A stretch of DNA of 64,000 bases, taken from positions 302,685 through 366,684 of the forward strand of contig JASANG010000244.1 in assembly GCA_030248215.1 (NCBI GenBank), given 5' to 3'. The DNA comes from Enoplolaimus lenunculus (taxonomy: Eukaryota > Nematoda > Enoplea > Enoplida > Thoracostomopsidae). The position numbers were made by a program, and so were the translations under genes. Positions 47,701-59,753 of this stretch are shown here, in pieces. The notes beneath the pieces were generated by a model. The model was not told the origin of the DNA, did no database searches, and worked only from the letters and a program-made list of their open reading frames with translations. Each line of letters begins with the position of its first letter. Positions within the stretch are counted from its first letter, which is position 1.

Positions 47701-50700
47701 AACAGGTTCAATTCTTGACGAATTTAAATAATTGTTAACCATTAATTTAAATGCTATATTCCCGGTTGGAACCTAAAGCTATATTTTAGGTTTCCACAGT
47801 ACTAATGAGCTAACCTTTTGGGCCTTTGTTACCGACGGGACCAGCCGGACAGTACAAGCATTTGCCATACATATTCATGTCATGTGATGATAATCCATTT
47901 GGTCCTTAAACATAAAAAAAAGTTTATCAGACATATGACTGCTATATGAAAAAGACATAAAAATCGATTCAGAATTTTTTCTACAGCCTTCGCATAAACG
48001 GTGTTTACATTTGAAATAGACTTATGTCAGTCACACGTTACTAAAAGCACTCTGCGCGCGAGCAACGTCCTACAGTATAGTTAGCTAAATAAATGTCCGC
48101 CGCTACTTGAACTATAAAAGCGGACATTTCGACACCGTTGTTCTGAGGGAAAAATGTCCGCATAGCTATCAATATTTCTAATGTATGTCCGGTACAGTGT
48201 TTTTATGCGACTTATACAATACTAAATTTTTCAAATTGATTAAGGTTGCATTATGTTTTAGCCGACGTAAAACGCATCTTTGGTGCTCTAAATTGAGATG
48301 TCAGCATTTAAGATTGAAAAATCCAAAACATTAGTGTAGCCAAGCGCATTAAAAATTCGATCATTTTTGAGGCCTGACGCCGAATATACCCCAGTCCAGC
48401 TCAGAACGGAACTTTTGCAAACATTTTAAATGATTTCGCGCATATTAGCTACTTTTAAAATTTGTGGCATATGTAAGAACTAACATTTAAAACTTTAGCT
48501 AGCTACACCGTTATTGACGCATAAATTTTGTCCGCACACCGTTGCGCTGAACTCATAAATGTCCGCTTATTAGCTATTACGCCAGTGGACAAAACGTAGG
48601 ACTGATAGACGGTATGGACGTCCATACCGTTCCAGCAGAACAGAGTGGACTTTATTTGTGCGCAACCTACAAACGGTAACGTGTGAGTGACATTAAATAT
48701 CTTGTTTAACACAACCAAGAGTGGATGATGTCCACCTTGCAGAAGAGAGTGTAACTGTTTGGGCTGTGCATGGTACTAAATGTACCAGCATGCGATGCAA
48801 TTTTGTTCGACCACCCTCAATCAGGGGGGGTAAGCATGAGATTAACAATAAAGTGTGCTTCAGTACACGTACCCCCTCATTTAAGGGGGGTCAACTATGT
48901 TATTTAATTATACTAACAATGGTAACGGTTTATAATGCTATTGTCTTAACGCATTTACCCCCCATAAACAAGGGGGGTAGGCCAAAAACGCAACGCGTGC
49001 CGGGTACATTCTTTAATACACAGAATGTACCCAGTTGCACACTCTTGTTATAAAGAGTGATCATCCACTCTTGACACCACTCATTGATTTGAAAACTTGT
49101 TGATGATTTTACCTTAATAGGTCAATAAAATTCAAATCGAAATAACTTGAATCCAAGCTGCCAGACTAGTATCCAGGACAATAATTTTTAGGTTCGCACA
49201 ATTACCTTTCTTGGTCCAAGAATTTAAAACGTTAATGCGCAAAAGCCCGTTAAATTCTCTTCTATATATTCCGGTCTGGAATTTCAGACATATATCTCCA
49301 TATCCCTACTTTTGTATAGGGTCCTAACAGATCAAAACAGATTTTTCTAATGAAGGATAATAATATTGCTAAACAAAAAAGCTAAACTTTTCCGCAAACG
49401 TAGGTCTGGCAGTCATTCTAACTTTATCTTTACCATCTAAATCACAATAATGTGTTACCTGGAGGTCCAGGATCGCCTTCGTATCCCGGTAGTCCATCGA
49501 CCCCTGGTTCTCCAGGAGGTCCAGCTGGACCCGGCTGACATGTTTGTCCGTAACCTAAATTATTAATTTATCATAAATATGAGTAATTTTGATGATCCTA
49601 ATTATTTTTCCGAAGAGCTTTTCTGCTTATTTTATAACTTGTATAAGTACGTCTTTCTACTCTTCGTCGAGCAGAAATTACTATACCATGTTAAAATGTT
49701 TAATGCTTGTACACTAGAAGACCGCAATTTGTTGAGTGCTTTAGAAGATGCACTGCAAAAAATGGTGAGTCGAATTGACCCTTTCCAAAATAGGCTTTTC
49801 CGGTCTACACAAACTGAATCAAAATTCTACTCCGCCAGAGTTAAACGTGGGACTCAGTGAGTCGAGTTTGACTCTGGCGGAGTCGAATTTTGACACAGTT
49901 TGCGTAGTCCTGAAAACTATTTGGGAGAGAGTCAATTTGACTCACCATTTTTGCAGTGTACTTTAAGCTGACCATTACAAATGTATCGAGGGCCTGCTAG
50001 TCATAAGAGCCGAAACCTTCTGCTCATATTGGCCCTGGCCTCCCACTACCTTAATCCGGCCCTATATCGGATAAAACGATTATGATTGCTTTTACGGCCA
50101 ATGTAAAGAACAGGGGCGGCACAGTATTTAAACATATTCCTAAGCCTAAGCCTAAGCCTAAGCCTAAGCCTAAGCGTAAGGATGAGCCTATTCCTAAGCC
50201 TAAGCCTAAGCCTAAGCAAAAAAGTTAGTCTAAAGCTTAAAATGACTGTATTACAGCCCCCAGGAAAACGAACCGGTCATGTTCTATACATGGGCCGCTT
50301 TTACCATTAACACATATCCAGCTTGAAAGTAAATTACAACTTATCTTGTTGCGTTGGTTGCTGTGTCTGGTAAGGCCTAACGCTAGGAGATCGATCATTA
50401 TACTGATGTTGGAAACTACGTGTGACGCCAGTACGCCGTGGTCCATCGGCGTTTATCCTGGCGCGATATTCTGCTGGTTCTACAACGCTGTACACTTGAC
50501 CAGGCTGAGGTGCTGGAAACAACGACGGATCTGGTCGGTAGTGTTGATCGTACACGGTGGAGCGCTCAGATTCACCGGTATGCGACGGAGGAAATGGTAT
50601 AAAACCAGGGGCGTAGATTCCTACAAAGGTTAAATTGCGTTTTGTTTCAGTGTTTTTGCGCTTTTGACAATTCCTGTTTAAAAGACGAAAAAATGTTTAT

Positions 50701-52443
50701 TATGCAGCTTTAGTTTTGACGATTTCTTAAAATTTGCTGCTGCCATATTGCCGAAAGCATTTCGACAGATGATGTTTAACACGCAAAAAGCGTTTATATA
50801 GATAATCACTGAGAATTTTTTCATTTAACCCTTTGTCACATAAATATTTTTAATTTCATACGAGATGCAATTTCAAGTTAAGATTCGATCCGCACTCTCA
50901 CTGGTTGGAGGCATTTACAATGACCACTCAGCTATAGGAGCTTGACGTACGAGCCCGAGGAGGCTTTCACATCTTGTAGAGATTTTACACTGCGCACATA
51001 TGTTACAATTGTTAAACACTGCTCACAGTGTCTGTGTTGCTCTTACTTGTATTTAGTTGCACATAGTATACTCTATGAGTTAAAGGGTTAACGGCATTAT
51101 ATTTTTGACAATTTTTTATACCATTTTGTTAATGTCATTTTGCTGACCTTCGCCAGTGTCCGAATTTTCGTACAATTGCCGCTTTATACGAATGCGAGCA
51201 TTGAGATGGTAAAGCTTTTCTTCAACAATTTCGGACGTTTTCTGTAAATAATAATTTTTAGCGGATACGTATATTTTGTTGTAGCGGTTAACGAATAGCG
51301 TGCAGAGGTTGTAATATAGACTGGCTTTATCTACAGCGTTATAATGCAAGCAGTTTGGAATGAACATAAGAGAAGACGTAAGCATAAATTATGCTGTGTA
51401 TACTTTACCTAACACAATTGAAAAAATCTGCATGTTGAAAACAGTGTTTTCACTAAATTCCAATATTTAATGCGATAATTGTCCAGCTGACATATGTACC
51501 AAAGAGGCGTAAACACTGCAAAGATTTAGGGGATATAATCCTTCCAGAAATTTAAAATGGCAAAAAAGGAGCGATTTTGACAAGACCTTAAAAACTTTTC
51601 GAATGTAACAGATCAAAAAATGATTTTTTTTGTAAAACTATACACTATCAATATGATATCCTTCACTGGTGAACAAACAACGACAATAGAAAATCGAAAT
51701 TGACCATTTCAGCTTGCAAACATTTATCGTTTGCTACCACTGGCGAATCTGGAGGTGGGACCGGAGGCGTACGTCCCCGTCTTCCGAAATTTTTTGAGAT
51801 AAAGTTGTAAGGTCCGTATCGTATTATTTTTCCCTCTCAGAAAATTCACACATGTATAGTATACAGTAAAAACTGCGTTTCACAGCTTTTGTTAGCCCGC
51901 CTCGCGTCAGACATTGATGGATCAACCACTATTTGCCACCAACTTTAAAAGTTTCCATACGATATTGAAAATTCGTTTGAGCACCCGATAAAACGTTTTG
52001 TACCGTCGACACAGTGATCATGCAACCAAGCAAAACACACGAGCTGACAAATATACCCATGTATAGCCATTGTTGGTGTTTGTGATTTACTGAAAGTAAA
52101 TCCAACTAGAATTTCGCTTATGTGTACTCTGAGACTGACAGCAGCTGATTAAAAAACCAGTGGGAGGAACATCCGCTCACAGACGGATACAAGGGTGCCC
52201 CCAACCCGGGCGAGGACCTCAAACACCTATCAATTCCAAAATTTTTGGTCAAGGTTCAGCACTAAATTTGAGTACAAATTTCGATCGCTTCGCTCAAGCG
52301 CTTTTTTTCACTATTTTATACATCGCTCGGCCCAACTTTAGAAAATTTCTAAATCCGTCACTCAACCGCTGATGAGCGACATAACATAAGAAGATACTTG
52401 ACACGCGATGCAAGCGCGACAAGCCAGATGCAGTTTTAATCAT
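44720..52443 (-). CDS. Cuticle-type collagen with a tyrosine-rich repeat tail
   Basis: Exons: 52398-52443, 51944-52089, 51148-51241, 50334-50620 (end uncertain), 49459-49554, 47815-47904, 47436-47498, 46642-46755, 45942-46058, 44720-45546. Exon 2 has the cuticle-collagen membrane segment (WLYMGIFVSSCVLLGCMI). Exon 3 has LNARIRIKRQ, the furin-type cleavage block. Exon 4 is Pro/Tyr-rich. Exons 5-9 are interrupted Gly-X-Y blocks, all starting after one codon base, with cysteines in GQTCQPGPAG and KCLYCPAGP. The last exon ends the helix with PGRDATYCPCPQR, then 13 TYNQ repeats, a basic KRRYRP and an acidic tail. Cuticle collagens trimerise, are cleaved and crosslinked in the nematode cuticle; the long tail is unusual for the family. 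An AATAAA overlaps the stop codon. The exon 4 to 5 junction is unresolved: exon 4 has no in-phase donor before its TAA. Confidence 0.92.
45065..45376 (-). repeat. Coding minisatellite: 13 copies of a 24-bp unit
   Basis: Exactly 312 bp encodes 13 units of TYNQ(V/D)PQ(P/T) in the collagen tail. Units differ at only a few bases, so copy number probably varies between alleles. Each unit holds one tyrosine that could crosslink in the cuticle (inference). Confidence 0.95.
46096..46465. mobile_element. MITE, GACCCGAATAAGAG family, in a collagen intron
   Basis: It starts GTAGTGACCCGAATAACAGG and ends after CTATCCGCTTACGGAC. It fills most of the intron between exons 46642-46755 and 45942-46058. Confidence 0.75.
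48026..48690. mobile_element. DNA transposon remnant with GTCACTCACACGTTAC-type ends
   Basis: The left end GTCAGTCACACGTTACT and right end GGTAACGTGTGAGTGAC are inverted. Inside are recurring AAATGTCCGC motifs. It has no intact ORF and is related to 30801-31232. It sits in the 1.55-kb collagen intron. Confidence 0.6.
48716..49073. mobile_element. MITE, CAAGAGTGGATGATC family (copy 1)
   Basis: Ends CAAGAGTGGATGATG and GATCATCCACTCTTG are inverted. Inner blocks GGGGGGTAAGC and CTTAAGGGGGGT, and a GTACCCAGTTGCACACTC sub-terminal repeat, are shared with 56582-56926. The plus-strand frame here is an artefact of the repeat. Confidence 0.75.
49750..49960. mobile_element. TA-flanked MITE with splice-site-like ends (copy 5)
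   Basis: It starts CACTGCAAAAAATGGTGAGT and ends ATTTTTGCAGTGTA. It lies in the collagen intron where the exon junction fails to close. Confidence 0.8.
50096..50296. mobile_element. Telomere-repeat MITE with perfect 8-bp target duplication
   Basis: Ends are GGCCAATGTAAAGAACAGGG and CATGTTCTATACATGGGCC. The exact duplication GCTTTTAC is on both sides. About five TAAGCC units form the first run and four the second. It was inserted about 40 bp beyond the 50334-50620 collagen exon. Confidence 0.9.
50825..51091. mobile_element. piggyBac-like TTAA MITE with a tRNA-like block, diverged
   Basis: TTAA is at both ends (TTAACCCTTTGTCACATAAA and TTAAAGGGTTAA). The tRNA-like block keeps CTCAGCTATAGGAGCTTGACG on the minus strand. 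It is in a collagen intron. Confidence 0.75.
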
Positions 52444-55400
52444 TTATCAATTTGTGGTCTACAATAAATAATTTGAAAAACCCAAATATTAATCCATACT
52501 GCGAAGATATTGAACGGACGTATTTGTAATTTCTGGTTTTAATAATTTTTACTGTCTGTATAAAGCTGTGTTAATAATGATAATTAGAATTTTCTGACCA
52601 AAAAATGGGAGAGTTCGCACACCCCCTGCACCCTCAGTAGCTGCGCTACTGTGTGTACCGCCGAAATATTAGCATTATACAACGCAGAGGTTCGTTGGTT
52701 CTTGTTGCAATAAGATTGCTTGGAAATAACCATCAACCTGATAAAAGAAGTGACATTCTAATTTTTGACTAAGGTTAACGGACGAAAATTGATTCAAAGT
52801 TAAATATAGTTTGTTAGTTGCACTACTTTGCGTCGTTCGTTTTATTAAATTAACCAGTCTGAAAATAAGTCAGTTTAATGAATTGTGCGATTTAAATTTT
52901 TGAAGACAGATACAAAAACACGATCGCTTGAAATAATGTATAATATATATTTCAAAAAAGGGCCGTGCGTAGTGCCCTCCAACCCCCCTCCCTCCGCGGG
53001 TTTTTGGGCTCGGCTTAAAAAGGGTCCGAACCAAAATCAATTAAAAAACTTTAGCGCATTCTAAAACGGACGTTTTTCAAAATTTTGAATAAAAAAATGC
53101 GGCTGTGTTTTCCATCACTTCGCTCGCAAAATTTTCTTATTACATCACATTCTTACTATAGGTTTTGACAAGAAGAAACTACGGATATTTGATGTAATCC
53201 GAAGAGCATAAAATATCTCGATGCAATGCTTTGGAAGCGAATCCCGCACCGAATAGAAGCAAACTAAAGTTTTGTTTTGGTGTTTGTTTAATACTAAATT
53301 GCGTTTGATTGTTTTAGCCGCTTAGCTTCTCGCTCGCGAAAATTCTTCAAGATTTAACTGATGTGTGGCGGCGATTCGATGCGGTCCACTCGCCCAGTCC
53401 GTAAAAACTTAAACCACCTACTATAAACAGAGCGGAAAAATTTACCTGACACTGGGAGTCAATATGGGTAGATCGGCCAACCACAGGTCCTCCAAATAAA
53501 AAAGCTTGATTCGTCAAAGCTAAAGGGTCTGAACTTCGGTTTCGGAGGAAGAGTCAAAGCTAAAGGGTCAGAACTTCGATTTTGGAGAGAGAGTCAGACA
53601 TCCTTAGGCACCGCCGTGTAAAAAAAGTTGCGTTGATAACCCTTTCTCACATGGATATTTTCTATTTCCCCTGAAACCTACTTTTATGCTAGGATTCGAA
53701 CTCCAGTGACTGGAGTGGGAGGCGTATACCGTCACCACTCAACTATAGGAGCTTGACGCTCGAGCCCGAGGGGGCTCTCACGTCTTGTGGGGATTTAATA
53801 CTATGTATACGTGTTGCAATTGTTAAACACGGTGCGATATATATTATTTACCGTATCTACACTGCGCTGAGTTGCATATAGGCAACTCAATGTAGATGGG
53901 GTTAAATAGCGAATGTATAACTAGAAACTCAATTAATCGTAGACAAAACAGCTAATGTTTAATAAGCTTACTTGGTTCAATATTGGCATATATGTTGAGA
54001 TCGTCTTTGCCGCTGCATACCAATTTTCGCCTCATTGTGAATTATTGTTGCAGTTTGGATTTGCGTCTTTTAATAAGTACTTGCATTCAAAAAAGCAATA
54101 ATTTTTTTCAGTATGACATAAAATCTAGTAACAAACCGTACGCTTTTTGATCCGACCTAATAAGTAGTATGTGTAGAGGTATGGTTGTGTCCATCGGCAC
54201 GAATAGGTAACGAAAACTTAGATCTGAATAGCCGGTGTATCATATAATTTTAACTCCCCAATAAAATTAACTCCCCCAGAAAAAAAGAAATGTTTTGGTC
54301 AAGAACATGAAAGAGTTGACTAACTAATATAGTTTATAAAGATAAGTGCCTGTTTCCAGTGCTATTATGTACAGTTTTTTAGTTTCATGCTTAGTTACAG
54401 TGTTTTAGTGTTTTTCCTTTATTTGTTATCGTAGGTGGTATTTGTATCAACTTTAACAAGTCAGCGAAGAACATTCTACATGCAAATTGTGCTTTCACAT
54501 AGCAATCACGTTTCTGTTCCAAGAAAATAATGTAAACAAAGTAATGCTGGAAACTTGCCCAAAAATATTAAAACTGGAACGCCCCACATACGTATTTTGG
54601 GCAAATATCCAGCATTACTTTGTTTACAATAATTTCCTAGGAAATACATGTGATTGATTGTTTTTCGTTCTATGAAAAGAAAATTTGCGTGGAAATTTTT
54701 GTGTTTTCGCTAACTTTACGCATTGCGCAAAGATGGCAGAATAGTACAGATTTAGGGTTACTATTGCAATTCATAAAGTGTTGAGGCCTGTAGAGGTATT
54801 TTGTAAAATCTGGCAACACATGCGAATACCGTATTATGGAATGTCGGAGTATTTTAGCATAACCAATTTGTTACATCAAAGTGCCTGCCTACAATTGTTC
54901 ATACTAGAGCCGCATTCAACTAGCGGCTACCCCGGATGAACGCGGGTAGTGCAATGTATCACAAACGTTAGTTTAACCGCGTGTGAAGGCTGATATTAAT
55001 GACCAAGGCTCGCTGGGTTCAGAGGCGAATCCAAAAATTTCTGACTTGGAGGCGGGCTGGCAAATGTAATGAAACGCAAAAATTGTAAGATAGGAACCTT
55101 ATCATTTGTCACCAAAAAATTTTCTGAGGGCGAAAAACTGGAAGGTAGAAAAAATTCTGATGGGGGCCGTGCGCCCCCCCCACACTCTGGATCCGCTGGA
55201 GGCTGGGTTCCAAAAATAAAAGCTATACTAATACTTTGCTTCGTAAGTTAATAGTAAATCTAGACCTTTAGAGGTAATCATGAAGAACAATATGAACATA
55301 GTACCAACAACTTAATATTTCTGCCAAATTCTTGGCGTTCGGTGCAAAGTAAACAAATTTAAAATTTTATTCTTACAATAAGCACTAGAACAAAGTAGTG

Positions 55401-55444
55401 TTGAAAATTCTAGATAAATCTGACGAAAAGTTTCAAAATGTAAT
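52444..55444. other. Intergenic stretch upstream of the collagen gene
   Basis: It holds a tRNA-containing TTAA element at 53637-53905 with its duplicated flank to 54036, and a short hairpin at 54531-54632 (arms AATGTAAACAAAGTAATGCT). A diverged GGCGAATCC-type MITE lies near 55024-55200. No gene is seen. The collagen promoter should be within the first few hundred bases. Confidence 0.5.
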
Positions 55445-55642
55445 TTAAAAATCAATAAAAGAGAAAAAGAGAAAACAGTATAAATCGCAAAAACTATGAT
55501 GCCTTATTAATTTCGGCTGATTCTCCGTAAAAGGAAAGTTTTGTTCAATTTTAGGTTTTTGTTCTAATTCAATATCGGTTCGTGTGATGTTTTTTAAAAG
55601 TTTCGATGACATATTTAAAAACTTCACGAAATTTGTATTCAT
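55445..55642 (-). CDS. Unassigned open frame, 65 codons
   Basis: It starts with an ATG (MNTNFVKFLNMSSKLLKN) and has a charged coding-like middle (TDIELEQKPKIEQNFPF). The last 15 residues are Phe-rich and look like intron read-through. No known family or confirmed splice site. Confidence 0.25.
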   Translation of the reverse strand: MNTNFVKFLNMSSKLLKNITRTDIELEQKPKIEQNFPFTENQPKLIRHHSFCDLYCFLFFSFIDF

Positions 55643-56096
55643 TTTCAGTGAAATTTGTAGTTAAAATATTAAACAAAAAATTATGAAAACGTCGTTCTGT
55701 GTCTCTTGTAAATGACCGATAAATAATGATATAATAAAGTATCGGTTGTTTATAAAGAACGCAGAAAATAATAATATTTCCTCATAGTGCTGGAGTACAA
55801 GTTTATTAATATGTATGTCCTCTTTTCGTTCTGAACTACTTTACTTAAAAATATTTATATATACATTCCGAAATTTTTCACAAACGTTTGCAGTTTTGTG
55901 CAATTTTAGCAACTTTCTACTAAAAAACTGCAAACATGTGATATTAAAATACCACCTTGCAATTTTTTTCGTGTAAATATCGTGAAATCGAGGAAATTTT
56001 GAACGATAATTATTCGTGGATGGAAATCCTTTAAAATAAACTAAGTTATTTCTGTTGCAGATAAAGAATAAAATTTAAGACTACCACTGCTGGCTT

Positions 56097-56253
56097 GGCC
56101 AATCTTACTTTAAGGGGCGTAACAGTAAATTAAACGTATTCCTATTAACCTAAGCCTAAGCAAACAATGTAATCTAGAATCTAAACCTACTCATTTATGG
56201 ACCCACCAGAAACCTGGACGCCCCTTAAAGTAGCATGGGCCAGTTTCTTACTA
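56097..56253. mobile_element. Telomere-repeat MITE, variant subfamily
   Basis: Ends GGCCAATCTTACTTTAAGGG and CCCCTTAAAGTAGCATGGGCC differ from the main family, but the interior CCTAAGCCTAAGCAAACAA and the overall plan are the same. Confidence 0.6.
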
Positions 56254-56581
56254 ATATTTTACGTGTATCCTCAAGCCACAAGTTTTTAAAATAAAGCCGC
56301 CGCAAGACATCCACAGTAAATTTTATTTTGTTTCAAAAATTTTGCACGCATGTGTTTTCAATCAGTATATCACTAAATTCTGCTAAAACAATATAGTATT
56401 GACCGTATTGCGGCGATTGCCCGAACGACAATTATCCCGAAGCAACAATTGCCCAAATGTGTCTATTGTCCAAGCAAACTCGACATGGATAAGATTGCGA
56501 CAACGACAATGGCGCAAATGCCAAATATTTAACAAATGTCAGAACCATAATTGCTAAATTTGAAATTTACAATTAGTTATA

Positions 56582-56926
56582 CCAAGAGAGGATGATCACT
56601 CTAACAAGAGTGTGCAACTGGGTACATTCTGTGTATTAAACAATGTACCCGGCACGCGCTACGTTTTTGGCCTACCCCACCCCTCATTTGGGGGGGGGGT
56701 CAATTTTACGTTCATTTTACACGTGTATCCGCCAGCCAACACCGAAAATATAATCGGACCACATTCTAGTATAGACATTAGCACATGAATTTCAACATCG
56801 ATGGAGATTTTGACCCCCCCCCAAATACAGGGGGTAAGCCAAAAATGCAACGCGCGCTGGGTACATTTTTTCTACATAGAATGTACCCAGTTGCATACTC
56901 TTGTTAAAGGGTATCATGCACTCTTG
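56582..56926. mobile_element. MITE, CAAGAGTGGATGATC family (copy 2)
   Basis: Ends CCAAGAGAGGATGATCAC and CATGCACTCTTGG are flanked by TTATA on both sides, suggesting a 5-bp target duplication. Sub-terminal GTACCCAGTTGCA repeats are inverted. Confidence 0.75.
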
Positions 56927-57082
56927 GTTATACTTACATATGCACTGGTGGATTCCTAATTTTTTAGAGCGGATGAAGCTTTGGCAGGGTATGTAACCAT
57001 AGGTTGAAACATTCGGAATTAGACTCTGACCAAACTATAACTTCATGCAAGGCAGCGAGTAATTTTCTGTTATAGCTGATAA

Positions 57083-57250
57083 GGCCAATGAATAGAACGG
57101 GGCCGTAACAGTAGTTAATTGTATTCCTGAGTGTAAGCCTAAGCCTAAGGCTAAGCCAAGCCTAAGGTTAAGCCAAAGCCTAAGCCTAAAAGCCTACGCT
57201 TAAGCTTACTCTATTACAGTTCCTCAAAAAACGGGGCGCATTTTGCCAGG
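57083..57250. mobile_element. Telomere-repeat MITE, right end worn
   Basis: It starts GGCCAATGAATAGAACGGGG and carries a run of GTAAGCCTAAGCCTAAGG and further imperfect units. Confidence 0.65.
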
Positions 57251-58374
57251 CCAGTGCCTATTTCCAGCCTAAAACGCAAACTTAGAATCCTTTAGCAGTA
57301 CGGATCTCATTTTTTTCGTGGGATTTATGAGGTTGGCCACGCTCCGTTAGTTGGCTCCGACACCAGTTTCAGAGTCCTGTTTTAGGTCCTTAAAATTTTG
57401 CAGTTTGGGTATCTGGAACTGGTTGAGTGGTTTGCAACGTGAATACTACTTGAAAAAATATCGCGAGCGAAAAGCTAGACACTATTGTCTTTTACTCTAG
57501 TACATAACTTCAGTTTGAAGTCTGTGGGAGATTTTTCGTATAATATGAAATATTTCTAGGCACTAGGAGTTGAAACAGAGTGAGCGAAGGCTCGAAGCCA
57601 GAATTTAGACAGAACTTTGAACAATTCGCGAGCGAAGCGGGCGAGAAGCTATATATTGTTTCAGTATTAAATTCTTCTGTAACAGGCTCAAAACATTTTT
57701 TAACTCAAAAAGCATTACGCGCGTGGTCTAAACCACCATACCGAACCCCCTTGGTCTCGAGGTTATGTAGTTGTAAAGCTTTGCACAATATTTATTCCTA
57801 TCTTTAGGTTTGAGCCGGTGTTGTGGAATTTAATTTTGATGTCTACCTTTGAACAGCGCCGCAGGCGAAAATGTTTCGAAAATTGATCAGTGAAAAATAT
57901 CGCCGTCGAAACGGGCGACAAACCGTACGTTTATTTTTGTATCTAATGTAAATTATGACGCAAGTACTGATTCCGATTGGGCGGGCGCAGCCAACCTCTC
58001 GATACTCCCGTGCTCAGTAGCGAGTCGAAACAATTTCTGACGGAATTGCCGCACTGAAGCCGTCTTGTTTGCTGTGTGATCAAATTTACTACTTGAAACT
58101 ACATTGAAAGATGAAGCATACATGTGTTGTTACCGTGATGCCAACTTTGTGGAGGTAGGAAACGACAATGAGGGTAACCCTAATTTCGTCCACAAACCTA
58201 TTTGACATTACACGAATATACGTATGTATATATTTGTAATACGCTGAGACCAACGACTAATCTGCGAGATCAGCGGTGGTAAACATTAAAATATAACCTA
58301 CAACAGGTTTATGACACAGTTTGATGAACACACCACTCGCATTCGTCCTTTCACTTGCGCATCAAGACTTTTAT

Positions 58375-58475
58375 ATATATAATATATAATATTTATTATA
58401 TATGTATATATTATATATATAATATATACTATACATATTATATATAATATATAATATATATATCTATATATATAT
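58375..58475. repeat. AT microsatellite, palindromic
   Basis: About 100 bp of TATATA/ATAATA repeats that can fold on themselves. A shorter TA run is at 47520-47545. Confidence 0.9.
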
Positions 58476-58516
58476 GTTCGATTATGTTTAGATTTAGCTT
58501 ATGCCAGAAAAAAGTT

Positions 58517-59145
58517 TTAAATTACGCTATTATATACAGTGTTTTGCTTAGTTTCAAGCAAAACATTGAAAAAGTTAACGATATACTCAATTCTGGTTGT
58601 TTTCGTTTTGTGTGCTATTTTTATACGTACCAGAACGTTGGCAGTGTATATTCTAAATTTCGGAGGGAAGGTAAGGTATTCTTTGCCTTTTCCGTGCTTT
58701 ACACCTCTGTAACAAGCAATATTGAACATTTGATTTTGATGCAATCTGGACGACCATGACGTGTTTAGGTGTTGCCAAATACCCGAAAAGTAAACTTCAC
58801 ACTCTTCGAGGGTTTTGGGGGCGGAGGCGGGTTGGCGAAGGTGTCCAAGGTTTGCCGAACAGTACCTCTTCTTGAAATTGCGGCTAGCCGCCACTTTCGC
58901 ACTAAATGGTGGAATTTCAACGGTCGAATTCACGATCGTCGTTAACTCCAGTGCCAATGACAAATCTTTTAACAGAGATCGAAACTTTTCTATAGGGGAG
59001 GGCAAAATGTTTTTGGAGACGCCGATCCCCCATGGCCCGTTCGGGTAATGGCCCGGTTCGTAGGAGCTAATTACTGCCATGTGAATGAATGAGAATTCTA
59101 GGCTTCGTTTACCGCTTTGAAACGAAATTGGAGAGTGTACTTTGC
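58517..59145 (-). CDS. Long unassigned open frame ending at a hAT MITE
   Basis: The frame is open for about 210 codons before it enters the MITE at 59146. The middle looks protein-like (ELTTIVNSTVEIPPF, TLEECEVYFSGIWQHLNTSW). The end is AT-rich. The start shown by simple translation lies inside the MITE and cannot be the original one. It may be a broken gene or transposon-derived. No domain was recognised. Confidence 0.25.
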
Positions 59146-59316
59146 CAATGGCGAATCCATGGGGGGCACCCCGGCCGTGGCCCCCCAACAGCATCTCGAC
59201 AAAAATTATATAGCAATTTTGTTACAATAGTTCGTGGTCTGTGTATGGGTCAAAAGTAAGTTTATTACCTGTAAAATTTTGGCCCTCTCCATTTTGAAAT
59301 CCTGGATCCGCCACTG
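59146..59316. mobile_element. hAT MITE, CAGTGGCGGATCC family, perfect target duplication
   Basis: Ends CAATGGCGAATCCATGG and GGATCCGCCACTG are inverted. The exact 8-bp duplication TACTTTGC is at 59138-59145 and 59317-59324. Confidence 0.9.
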
Positions 59317-59580
59317 TACTTTGCGTATCTTAAAGATTATTCTCGGTTATAACGCTTGCTTGCAAAGTGTTTTCTTCAATATATTATTATGTCTTGCTCA
59401 AATAAAGGCCTGATAACGTGATAAAAATCGCAAAAATATTGGTTGAGCTGATGTACGGTTTGCATTATATATATTGTTTTTTGTAAACATAGCGTTTGTA
59501 TGCATAACACGTTTAAAGCGGGCCAGTGTCCACCGAGGTCCATGATTGTTCACAATGCCGCTGTTTCGGTTACCAATTGG

Positions 59581-59753
59581 CAGTGGCGGATCCAGGATCT
59601 CAAAATGGAGAGGGCCAAAATGTCACAGATAATAAACTTATTTTTAACCCACACACAAACCACAAACTATTGTCACAAAATTGCTATATAATTTTTGTCG
59701 AGATGCTCTTGGGGGGGCACGGTCGGGGTGCCCCCACCATGGATCCGCCATTG
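59581..59753. mobile_element. hAT MITE, CAGTGGCGGATCC family, perfect target duplication
   Basis: Ends CAGTGGCGGATCCAGG and GGATCCGCCATTG are inverted. The exact duplication CCAATTGG is at 59573-59580 and 59754-59761. It lies 265 bp from the previous copy and is inverted relative to it. Confidence 0.9.

Noticed and set aside
48721-49053. 110-codon plus-strand ORF
   Set aside because: Falls entirely within the CAAGAGTGGATGATC MITE and its sub-terminal repeats.
53460-53650. Possible first exon of the collagen gene ending GTCAG|GTAAAT
   Set aside because: The frame needed contains a stop; the exon at 52398-52443 fits start, phase and distance.
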